Positions 35,588 to 47,200 of a stretch of DNA of 64,000 nt are shown one piece after another (position 1 is the first letter of the stretch; every line of letters begins with the position of its first letter). The position numbers and the translations under genes are program-made. Origin of the DNA: Lingula anatina (Eukaryota > Brachiopoda > Lingulata > Lingulida > Lingulidae); NCBI RefSeq assembly GCF_001039355.2, contig NW_019775383.1, forward strand, positions 9,798 to 73,797, written 5' to 3'. The notes under the pieces were generated by a model. It was given only the letters and a program-made list of their open reading frames with translations, did not search any database and was not told where the DNA came from.

Positions 35588-36814
35588 GAAAATATTTTGC
35601 GTAAATAATCTTGTGAAACCTGGAGAGTGGGTTTTTCTTACTTCCACAAAAGCATCACAAAACCCCTTTTTGTTTTGTAAAATATTTTTAAATATTATAT
35701 TGCAAACACATACAGACACCATTGTCCAAGGGCAATAACCTAGTTCACTCAGATAACAAGCACATGCTATGGAAATCACACTACAATCGTATTCACCAGG
35801 TAGATCTATATTTGAATGAATTGGAGATGCGGGGAAAAATGACTTTCTTTAAAAAATACACATTGTTAAGGTCCACTCAATGCATGTGATGAACTTTCTC
35901 ATTTACATATATTATGTTTATATAATCAGTCATCATATTACCATTCACCTTGTTTTAGTCTTGAATGAATATTTATCATCCTCTGTATAGGTATACCTGA
36001 TAAGTAGAACTGATACAACTTTCACTCGCTATCTATTGCATTGCAATAAGTATTTAAATGAGTTGCTGCCACTTTGGCATGCAGATAGATTCTCTGTAGA
36101 TAATGTGTATAAAGGCTGAATGCTTGGACTTAATAAAGGACTTTTAGACTTGGAACTGAATATGTGAGTCTGTGGTTATATTCCCTCTCCCATGCATCAG
36201 TGACAGGTAAAATATTAGCAGAACCTGGGTAGGGTGGAACATGGACCCCTACAACATAGAACACACACAACAGCAATATCAGGGCCATATGAGGTAGCGG
36301 TTAGACTGTCAAGTCATTACCAGCTGACCCATGGGGTCAATGTTAACTGGGCATTTAAACGTATCCTGCAGCGAAGGCCATCCCTTAAGAAAATTAAATT
36401 GGACCAATTTCCTATAGGATCCTATAGGACTTTTTCGTTAGGGATTCATAATAAATGATAGGTTCCAAACTTGGGTGTCGAGACTATTAACACACATAAT
36501 GTTGCGTAATCGATTGAAACACCGCTTTTGTTCAACACTGTATCCGTCTACCAATTTGAGATAAATAACTCACGCACAAAGCAGACTGCCCTCTTTAAAG
36601 TTGAGGCCGATTATTTTCAATTGACCAGTAGCCTACAGGTCGAATTGCCCCTGTGTCTAAAACTTCGAAGGTTTCATACACTCCACAGGTAGTAGGAATT
36701 GCACTTAGTTTCAATGTGATGACTTACCGAAAGACACAGACAAATATTAAAAGAGATATAAAGAAGAGAGCATTTTGAACAGTGATGTCAACAAAGCATG
36801 CCTTCTGTACTTAC

Positions 36815-37072
36815 CTTGTTTAAATCAACTAAGGGCAGTTGTCTAGACATCGCTAGTCTGTTTTTAAGGACATCAACCCAGCGTCTTTCAATCTCCTGTC
36901 TTCCTGGCGAAGTTATAGCACTGTCTTCACGAAAGCACCTCAATAATAAGGTGAATCCTTCATACCACCAGCGGTCAATGAGGGTATCCGACAAAAGCAA
37001 CTTACGATCTTCTTCAGAGAAATACCTGAATACGCTCTCCTCTGTCAGAAGAATCAGGTGTTCCTGGGACAT
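36815..37072 (-). CDS. Alternative or orphan sulfotransferase exon A for S2
   Basis: An intact 258-bp first exon (86 codons, phase 0) starting MSQEHLILLTEESVF and ending at a good donor (AAG|GTAAGTAC). No exon B-D set follows it before the S2 exon A at 34866. It could splice to S2 exon B (34504), giving an S2 isoform with a different N-terminus, or it could be a relic. In the sister copy S4 only the distal exon of this type is intact, which favours real use. The conserved promoter block precedes it. Confidence 0.65.
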
Positions 37073-37640
37073 TATGCGGAATTGTTAGCACGAAAGGTAG
37101 AACACCTACATAAATATCTCTAATACCTGTCCTTGCCTTATATTTTGTACTGAATGGGGTTTAGTCCACGGCGTATCCTGAAACTGGGTCAATGTGTCTG
37201 TTGTGCTGAATATGATACATAGAAACCCATATACAGTCACCATTCAGGGCAATCACATCACGTACTGTCAGATATAGACCATTGGCCTACCGGAGATACT
37301 GGCATATATATGATTTAGGCCTGTTAAAGGAATTTCCAATGTTTTTGTTTCAAAGCTTAAACTGAGAAATTTAACAAGCAATACTGTCTGGGTGGAAAGA
37401 TGGTGTAGGGATTTCAAAACACAACCTCATTGGGTCAGACGAATGGGGTTCCTGACGAAAACGATTCCGTGTCTTCCTAGAAAGTGGTTTTATAATTTAA
37501 AGATAACATTGTCTTCAGCCAAAAAGTGCATACCATCTCAGATGACGCCGGCTATTTCCGTGATAGGACACGAGGCATTTGGCACTCTGTACAACGACAT
37601 ATTAATATTGCTGGATATTAAGCAAAGGTTCTAGAGTAGG
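37073..37640 (-). promoter_or_regulatory. Conserved upstream block of S2 distal exon
   Basis: Sequence immediately upstream of the distal exon A (GGAATTGTTAGCACGAAAGG) and a farther block (CTGTCTGGGTGGAAAGATGG near 37385) are shared with S3 (43718-44190) and S4 (50422-50990). Probably promoter and duplicated flank. Confidence 0.5.
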
Positions 37641-38764
37641 AGAAAACTGTTCTTTTCTCGAATAAACTTAGATTTGGTAGTAAAATACAGTATACAACAT
37701 TGGTACAAACGGTCTTCCCACCCCTGATCCCATGTGCTTTACAAATGATCACATCACAGGCGAATATTGTAATAGACTGTGCTTTTTCCAGATACTCTAT
37801 TTAACATGCTTAAACACAAATCATTTTGTGTACAAATTTCCTATATAAAATAGGTTAGCCATCTATCCAGGCCACTTAGTCCGATGGCAAAGAATATATA
37901 ATTACGATAAATGCAGTTTTGGTGGTAAAATGGTATATATTATATTTCAACGAGTTGTTTACAATAAAAGGTATTTATGGTGAAATATTAATCCCAAACG
38001 ATGGACCGTTATCCCTTTAATGATATTAATGCTTTTGATTAAATTAGTATGTTTATCGCCACTTTAACAACTAGTAAACTTATGAAATGGTATAGAAAAG
38101 CTTGATCATTAAAGCAAAACGTGGTATTAATTATAAACGTAGTAAAGCATTAAAGTCATAATAACTCTTCGTTTTGGCCAAAAATTGGATTTTCCTGGCG
38201 TAAACGGCAATTTTCCCGTACTTACCAATTGTCAACGACCCCATTCCTGCATTCAAAGTCACGCGATATCGAGCGGGGTTTTCTGATGACCTACTTAAAA
38301 CAGCGGGAAAAGTAGGCAACAACAACACTTTATTACAATAAAATAAGATTCATACGATATACTCAGAATGCATTTATATCTATAACGTGTGCAGTTCTTG
38401 GCTTTTCGTTATCCGACACACTGTACAAAAACTCGCAATTACGTCTGAGGATTGTGTCATGCGCCTGCTATATCTTATCCCGCCACATGTTATTTTGGTC
38501 TCGAATGCACGCGAGAATCCGCGTGATGCGCCAACATCCTTGGCAACGGATGCCTTGACGACCGGGAAGAAAGGCACCGAAAGCCCTATTGACAAGCACA
38601 GTTTTTAGTTTTACTACAATAACAGCCGTTTTAGTGGTGAAATGCAATATAATATATTTCCATGTGTTGTTTAGAATGTATTTCTTGCAGAATTTTGAAT
38701 CTCAAATGAAGAGTTATTATTGCTTTAAAATATACATTAGATAATAAAAATTGATTGATTTAAA
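37641..38764. other. Intergenic between S2 distal exon and S3 3' end
   Basis: No gene recognised. AT-rich, with a CG-richer stretch at about 38210-38600. It holds no cluster exon fragment that I could see. Confidence 0.5.
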
Positions 38765-41700
38765 TCAACAAGGAATTTTGTACTCCTCTATATATTCTTT
38801 AAAGTGCTCCAAAACTTCCTCTTTTGTCAGGTGAAAACGCTTCAGGTCATACTCATGGCGGCCATATTTGTTTTGTGGGTTTTCTTTGACATACCCCTCC
38901 ATGTTGGCTTTCCCTTGGTCGGTCAGTTCCAGGCCAAAGTGAGCGTATATTTTCTTCACAACATCCATGGGTGATATAACGAGGTCGTCATATGCAATAT
39001 CGATGAATCTGTGCTCCAGTTCTGGGTGGTTCTTCCTAAACTTCATCATCTCTATTCCACCGTGGAAATATGAATTCCTTAAAACCTTTCTGCCAATTTG
39101 CTTTAGGTCAACGTCATGTTCCTCAGAAGAAACCGGTTTGATCTTTTCAAGAAGAGAACACAAGGAAGCAACGGATGTGCATGGATTGCGGTAGGTATGA
39201 ACAAAGATTGCATCGGGATACACCTTAAGTAGGGCATCCAAATACAGACTGTGTACATTCTCCTTAAACACCACTTGCAGATCATTGTTCGGAGATTCTG
39301 AGGAAAAACAGCAACTTCTTTTAACGGTGTCGTCAAATTCACTTTTTAAGTCTATTCAGGAAAAAAGTTGTCCCAAATTGACATCATATTCTAGTTATTG
39401 TAGGCATACAATTTGCATTTTAAATGTTTCAAATTCATTCTTTTATGACAAGATTATTTTAAGAAAATTAATTTTTTTTTCAAATTCAGACATCAAAAAA
39501 TTAAAATCCTCATTTAAAAGTGTCTGATACTGATACGTTCTTCTGAAATATCAGGCAGTCTGTTGAAATTTATATTACGAAAGTGCTAAGACAGGTTCAG
39601 TTATCTTTCCTAAATTGACTTTTTCACGAGCAAAAACATTTTAGGATCCATTAAGTTTTGAAATGGGATAACATTGAGATATGTGGTGTTCACACCCGTT
39701 CATATTAGAAAACAAGACCTATTTTTTGGCGGCCATTTTCGGATTTTTCAAAGTGCATCAGCGTCTTTCTTAATAATAAAGTTGTGATCATAGACTGATT
39801 TCTATTGCATTATCGGACTGAAAAAGTGGTATGCAACGAGCATGTGTGTGTGTGTGTGTGCGTGGCGATTGGGGGTTAGTTTGTATATTTCACGTTACCC
39901 AAGCAGAGATGACTTTTAAAAAAACTTGGGACTTTTGGTAAACGACTTTAAGAAAGTTTGATGATGTCATCGTGTTTTGCCTGGTTGATTGTACGGATTA
40001 TGTTAGATATTAAGAAAGACACTTGCATTGCTAACTTATTAAATAAAAGAAGTAACTGCAAGATAAAACTTGTCGGAGACTCACCTCTGCCGTGTAATAT
40101 AAGCTGAGTCTGCTGTTTATGAAAATGATAAGCCTCAATTATTTCATAGTTGTTCCGTGCCTGCATCCACTTTATATACTCTCCATAGTTACACAGTTGG
40201 AGCGTGTAATCCTTGAACACACCGATGTTAAAAAATAGATAGTGGTCTTCTTCCGGTCCAGTAGCCTCAAAGTAGTGGGCGGTTTTGAATTCCGGTCTGG
40301 TTGCATACATCCTGACTAAATAACGATTATTTCAATAACTATATTCATGCAAACCCAGAGAGCACATACATCAAGTTTTTATATCCCACGGGCATACTTC
40401 AACTATGAATTATTTAGTCTCACTGTAAAACAATATCATTTTTGATGTTGCTTACCTATTTCATGAGTAGTTTTCAAAATTCGTGTGTCCTCCACAACAG
40501 GAGTTACATCTACAGCTGGTTGTAAAACTTCATAATACTTCAAGCATGTATTCTGCGGGTCGGAGAATAAGAGCTTTTGGAGGAAAGTAGTCCCAGTGCG
40601 AGGAGGACCAATTATGAATATCGGCTTTTTGATTTGGATCTGAAAAAAATTAATTCATACTATCATCGAAACTATGATTTATGTTCTTTCTTTTTAACCA
40701 AACTACGGCTGAAGTTGTGCAAAGATAAGGTTTAAGCATTTGACATTCCCAGTCGACATTTTCTTCACCTTCGGATGTGGGTCATTCATGCAATCAGCAA
40801 CCAAGCAAAAGAATGTGACCAAGCTCTCCACCTGGATCAAAACCCAGCACGCTTTTGGTCCTCTATCGGATCAGAAATCCGTCATTTGTACGGTTCAGCT
40901 GTTTCAGTTCTTGCTTTATCCGGTTTTTATAGTTGTCTAAAATCAGTATAAAGTGATGTCCAGTTGGCTGAATAAGTAATTTTATCACAAAGAGGTAAAG
41001 GTCGATAAGTTGATTTGCAAACCTCTGAATACGTACACTTATCGAGTCATATTTGTTATTTTCGGAAATTTTTGCTGTGGGTTTTTTGTCCAAAAAATGA
41101 CTTAGTCACACAAACTAAAAAAAAACATTTTGCAAAAGCATGTCAAATATAAAGAGTGCTTCAACTTCCGCACACATAACACAANNNNNNNNNNNNNNNN
41201 NNNNNNNNNNNNNNNNNNNNNNNNNNNNNNNNNNNNNNNNNNNNNNNNNNNNNNNNNNNNNNNNNNNNNNNNNNNNNNNNNNNNNNNNNNNNNNNNNNNN
41301 NNNNNNNNNNNNNNNNNNNNNNNTTTTTTTTTTTTTTTTTTTTTTTTTTTTGTCAAACAATGTTGCACAAATTAAAAAATTGCATAGAATGTATACGAAA
41401 ATGTGCAGGACGTTCAAAAAAGTAAATACGCAACTAAATAGCAAACATACAAACACCATTGTGCAAGGGCTTTATTCTAGTTCACTCAGTTATAAAGCAC
41501 GTGTTACGGAGGTTATATTACCGCCAAGTTGGCCCGTATACATCATGTAGATTTATATCTGAATGAATTTGAGATGCGGGGGGAGGGGGGGGAGGTATTT
41601 CGTACAAGAACACACATAAAACCCACAACAGCAATATCAGGGCGATATAAGGACCTGTTAGACTGTTAGTTTTGTTTGTTTTGTTTGTTTATTAAAGTGA

Positions 41701-43717
41701 CCTGTGCTATAATGCAAGTAATACAGATACATTTTTTTTCTTTTTGCACCCAGCCCCAGTGGGCTTATAACTCACTATTTAATTTATATTATTTTAATAT
41801 ATTAATGATCAAGAAAAAAAAATAGAAACAATAAATAATGTATAAATAAACTTAATAAAATATATAACATTAATTACATACAAGTGTAAATAATAGAATA
41901 TATATACCAACTAGGACGTTACTCATTATACATGAACTCTTTCCGTATCATATAGGCACGTTTTATATAATTACTAAATATTTTTATATGTTTCTCCATT
42001 AATTTTGCAAGTTTCTCTGGCAAATTTAAATTCAAAAAGTCTAAATCGGTTGCTGTTATTTTTGTCAACATTTCTTCTCTTATGTTATCGTAGGCCGCAC
42101 ATTCAAAAATATAATGCTTTTCATCCTCTATCTTTCCACGGTCACACATCACACACACTCTTTCTTCCACTTTTTCTCTCACAAACCTGCCCGTTTGTAT
42201 TCTAATCGGAAGTATACCAAATCTTAATTGTGCTACCAATGATCTAGTCATTTTATCAAATTCGTGGGTTACATAGTTCTCAACCTTGTATTTATTTTTA
42301 AATAGTATGTAAGTTCTAAGTTTACTGTATGAGGGCAAATCTCTCTCCCATTTACTCGCCAATAGATCTCTCAAGCAATGTGCACATCTATCCACATCCA
42401 CTAACTCCATACGTTCAGATTTATTTGTCATGTCTAATTTTTGTAATATACTACATATCTCACTAGACCAGTTATTTATGCACTTATTATAATCTATGAT
42501 AAAGACCCTTTTCGTTAGCCTTGCTGAATCCATTAAAACCAATCTATTCCAGTATCTGAGCATATTCAGCCACCTGCTTGTTTGTATAGGAATGCAACCC
42601 GTATCTCCTCGAAACCCAAATATGGGAGCAAACTTATGAACACCTAGAAAATACCGTATGGCTCTGTTTAGTATACTTTCACTGCTTTTAAATAACTTAA
42701 AACCCCAAACGCTAGACGAATAATTTAACACTGGAAGCACACAAGTGTTGAAGAGTTCCATGTATGATTTAAACTTGATGTTTCTGAGACTTTTAACTTT
42801 ACTGATAACAGATCCAAGCGCTCTACCCCCCGACTCAGACAACAATTTATCTCCGGACTCATAGGTTACATGACTATCAAATAAAAAGCCTAAATATTTA
42901 TACTCATAAACATAATCAATTATTCTATTATTTATATTTATTGGTATGTCACACAGTGGGGAACCTTTACTTCTAAAGTGCATAACTTTTGATTTCTTAC
43001 TATTAATTTGCAGTCTCCATTTCATGCAGTAATCATGTAAGGTATTCATAATGATGTTCATTTCCTCTGGCGTTTCACTGAAAATAGCAATGTCGTCTGC
43101 GTACAACAATATATCTAGTCTAATGTCACCTACCATTACCCCTTTTCCAAGTGCTTTTATATCCTGAGCTAGATCATTTATGAACAGTGCAAATAAGGTA
43201 GGTGATAGGTTATCACCTTGCCTAACACCAGCCATCGTTTCAAACAAGTTTGTATTGTTTCCATTGAGATTTACACATGACTCTGTTAGAGCGTACATAG
43301 ATTTCAGCACAGCATACATAGGCCCGTTAGACAAAACTTGGATGTCGACACAAATGGTCTGTTGCGTAATCAACTAAACCGCCAATTTTGTCCCTTATGT
43401 CAACAAAACATGCCTTATGTACCGTATAGATACCATATATATATGAACAGTGTACTAACCTTGTTTAAATCAACTGAAGGCAGTCGTCTAAATATCGCTA
43501 GTCTGTTTTTAAGGACATCAACCCAGCGTTTTTCAATCTCCTGTCTTCCTGTCATGCTTATAGTTTTGTCTTCACGAAAGCACCTTAATAATAAGGTAAA
43601 TCCGTCGTACCACCAACGACCGGTGTTGGTATCCGACAACAGCAACTTACGGTCTTCTTTAGAGAAATGACTGAGTATACTCTCCTCTGTCAGAGAAATC
43701 GGCTGTAACTCGGACAT
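38765..43717 (-). CDS. Sulfotransferase family protein S3
   Basis: Exons: 43460-43717 (A), 40456-40639 (B), 40085-40315 (C), 38765-39297 (D). These give 401 residues in frame. Exon A starts MSELQPISLTEESIL. Exon B has FIIGPPRTGTTFLQKLLFSD (PAPS loop). Exon C is the most diverged (LFFNIGVFKDYTLQLCNYGE). Exon D has FKENVH (Lys236, His240), HTYRNPCTSVASLCS (Arg261), HRFIDIAYDDLV and NPQNKYGRHEYDL. The 2.8-kb first intron holds a 5'-truncated non-LTR retrotransposon and a small assembly gap. No proximal exon A equivalent to that of S2 remains. The reading frame is intact. Confidence 0.85.
41185..41323. other. Assembly gap (N) and adjoining T tract
   Basis: 139 unknown bases in the S3 first intron, followed by about 28 T (41324-41351). 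The gap probably reflects a CA or T repeat, as the paralogous S2 site carries the CA microsatellite. Confidence 0.98.
41671..43359 (-). mobile_element. 5'-truncated non-LTR retrotransposon in S3 intron A
   Basis: Contains the 3' half of a reverse transcriptase ORF (41919-43373 as an open frame). It shows MAGVRQGDNLSPTLFALFIN, the YADD active site in LLYADDIAIF, KKSKVMHF and KYLGFLFD, then a C-terminal VCVMCDRGKIEDEKHYIFEC zinc-knuckle-like segment. Endonuclease and the N-terminal RT part are missing. The 3' end is a TTTG/AAAC-type repeat tail near 41671-41695. The ORF is uninterrupted, so the insertion is fairly young. The clade (CR1/Jockey-like or other) is not settled. Confidence 0.85.
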
Positions 43718-44223
43718 TATGCGGAATTGTTAGCATGAAAGGTAAAATACCTACTTCTGTATCTCAAATACTTGTGCAAGCCTTATATTTTGGATTTTAG
43801 TCCAAAACGTATCCTTAAACTGAGTCATTGTGTCTGAAGTAATGAATGTGAAACATAGAAACCCATTTAAGTCACCATGCACGGCAATCGCATCACGTAC
43901 TGTCTGTCATTGACAATTAATATTCAGGAAATGCTGGCGTATACATGATTAAGGTTTGTCAAGGTATTTCCAATGTTTTTGTTTCGAAGCTTAAACTGAG
44001 AAATCTAACAAGCAATATTGTCTGGGTGGAAAGATGGTGTAGGGATTCAAAACACAATCCCATTGGGTCAGACGAATGGGGTTTATACGATTCCGTATCT
44101 TTACAGCAATCGGTTTTATAATTTAAAGATAACATTGTCTTCAGCCAAAAAGTGCACACCACTTTAGTAAGCCCTAAAAAAATCCAACTATACGCTGGAT
44201 AATAAAGGCTAACTGATAATAAG

Positions 44224-47200
44224 TCAACATGGGATTTTGAACTCCTCCACATATTCTTTATAGTGCTCCAAAACTTCCTCTTCTGTCAGGTGATAACGCT
44301 TCAGGTCATACTTGTGGCGGCCATAATTGTTTTGTGGATTTTCCTTGACATACGCCTCCATGTTGTCTTTCCCTTGGTCAGTCAGTTCCAGGTCAAAGTG
44401 ATCGTATATTTTCTTCACAGCATCCATGGGTGATATAACGAGGTCGTCAAACGCAATGTCGATGAATCTGTGCTCCAGGTCTGGGTGGTTCCTCCGAAAA
44501 TTCATCATCTCCATTCCACCATGAAAAAATGACCAGTTTAATACCTCCCTGCCAAGTTGTTTTAAGTCGATGCCATGATCCTTATAGAGAAGAAGTTTCA
44601 ATGCTTCGAAGACGGAACACAGGGAAGCTACGGATGCGCTTGGATTGCGGTAGGTGTGAATGAAGATTGCTTCAGGATACACCTTAAGTAGGGCATCCAA
44701 ATACAGACTGTGGAAATTATCTTTAAAAACCATTGGCCGATCACTGTTCACGGCTCCTAAAAACAAATCGACAACCTATCTAAATCCCGCAACAAAAATT
44801 GAGAAATGGGTATTAATGTTTCAAGAATAATGCCGTATTCTCGTAATTATTATGCAAACTATTCTAGTTTGAAATTTTCCCTAAATTTTACGTTCACGTC
44901 TACATATCCTGCAATCTTATTTTCCTTTTTAATTCAAGCTTTCAAAATGAAAAACCACCGAAATAAAAGTACCAATTTCGATTTTTTTCTGTAATTTCAG
45001 ACAAAATATGGCAGATCTAGACAAATGAATCATGGTTCGTTAATAGCCTACTTATTTAATAAAAAATGGTAGAATACTTCTATCGAAAGTGTAGGGAATG
45101 GTCTAATAATGATTTGTATTTTTTACCGAGGACAATCAAGAATTGGCGCGAAAATCAAGTCTACGGTTCCTTAAGGGTTTGAGATGGAAATGGAATGAGA
45201 ATTAGAGATGTGATTTATATACTTAAACGTATTTCGTCTCTTTACGTTTAGGGAATCAATTATTTGTGAGGTAAAACCAATATTGAAGACTCACCTCTGC
45301 TGTGAAGTATAAGCCGAGTTTGCTGCTTGTGGAAACGATAAACTTCAACCATTTCATCGTTGGTCCGAGCCTCCAACCATTTTAAATACTCTATGCAATT
45401 GTTGCCTTGGACAATTTTTTCTTTAAACAAACCAATGTTATCAAATAGAGCATGATCTTCTTCCGGACCGATAGCCTCCTCCTTGTGCATGGTTTCCAAA
45501 ACCGGTATGCTGGCATATAGCTCGGCTAAAACAGATATTTTTTCACTCTGTATTGAATGTATATTTTAAAAATAGTTCTAAAGAAGGTATTTTGGAGTAC
45601 AACCTCATTATTTATTACTCTTACAACAGGGAATTCTTAAGACTCATTGAGCGGCAATATCATTGTAATGTGGTTTACCTATTCTTTGTGTAGTTTTCAA
45701 AATTCGTGGGTCCTCCACAACGGTATTGGCATCTACAACTGGTTGCAGGAGCTCATAAAACTTCAGGCATGTGTTGTGCGGATCGGAGAATAAGAGCTTA
45801 TGGAGGAAAGTAGTTCCGGTGCGCGGAGGACCGATTATGAAAATCGGTCGTCTGATTAGGATCTGAAAAAAAATATATATACTGTACACTGTACTGCTCC
45901 TCAGTAATAAGGTAAGTCCTTCATACCACCAGCGGCCGGTGAGAGTATCCGACAACGGCAACACATGGTCTTTGTTAGAGAAATGAGCCACTGTAAACAG
46001 CAAAACAGAGTAGTCTGTTTCTCTAATGAATTGTGGGACCATGACCGTTTCTTGGTAGAACATTGAAACCTCGTGTTTTTCTTTATTGAGGTCAGATTTC
46101 AACTGTATGGTCAAAACAGAGTTTACAGACATCCTGAAGAGCTCTACGACAAGGCGTGTGCCGCTTTTGAAGTGGCTAGGATCATTGACAGCGTCAATAT
46201 TTGGAGTGGATACCACATTGGTGCCAAAACACCAATGGAAGTCATCGATGAAAACTTGAACCAGATAAAATAAAGGAATAATCTGGGAACCACTTGACTA
46301 TCATTTGATAGGGGGCACCTTAGGAACAATTTTAGGTTGCACGATGAGATTGTCGGTTCACACAAAGCAATTTAAATAGCAGATAACTTACAGAACCAAG
46401 GGAGCGAACAGCTACCTCGGTCATCAAAATCGCCATAATTGAAACCACATAGTCAATATGTGGGTAGGCCATTAGTCGCCGAATCAACGGCCTGCATCTC
46501 CTACAACAAAACTGAACCAAATTGGACAAGTTTTAACCTTTGCATGGAATATTATTCCAGATTAAATTCTAAAAACCTATCCTAAGGAATGCCTTGCCGC
46601 TTAAAAGCTCTGGTACCAGGAAGATGAGGTCAGGCATAACAGCAACTGTTGCTGTGACTAGACACTGACATGAAGGGCCTTTGTGGGGCGTGTTACTCTT
46701 TTAAAGATGATAATTTGGAAAATATGGAGATCCAAAATATGGCTTTCAATGGTTGGCGTATGACTTGAAATAGGCAATGCATTTTTGTTTGCTTCACTGG
46801 CGAATTCAATTAATGAACTGATGTCACAATGACATCTAACAGATTATCAAAAGTTATTAAAACACGATTTTAATCCTTATTTTCATTTATCAGTCCGCAA
46901 AATAGGAAAAAACTAATTATTTATGATTTGGAAAAAAATATTCCATATTAAATGTCAAGTCTGTAGCTTGAACTAAATAGGGCGTATTACCTTAAATGAC
47001 TTTCTATGACTGGGCAATGCGTCCTAGGCACCACCACCAGCAGACAAACGACATTGATTCACGGTTGAATCAACGTTAATTTTGGTGGATCAACGTTGAA
47101 TCAACGTAGAATCAATGTCGTTTGCCTGCTGGGTATGTTTTACCCTACTTGTTGTATCTTTGCATTACTTAGTGCGGGTGCTTGAAACTAAAGACAGTTT

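Larger units (their letters stand above)
34990..36230. other. Paralogous intron segment of S2
   Basis: Non-coding sequence between the two S2 exon A copies. Blocks such as TTGCGTAAATAATCTT, CAAACACATACAGACACCAT and GCAATAACCTAGTTCACTC recur in the S4 first intron (about 47330-47600) and in degraded form in S3 (41030-41580), showing that the introns were duplicated with the genes. Confidence 0.6.
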
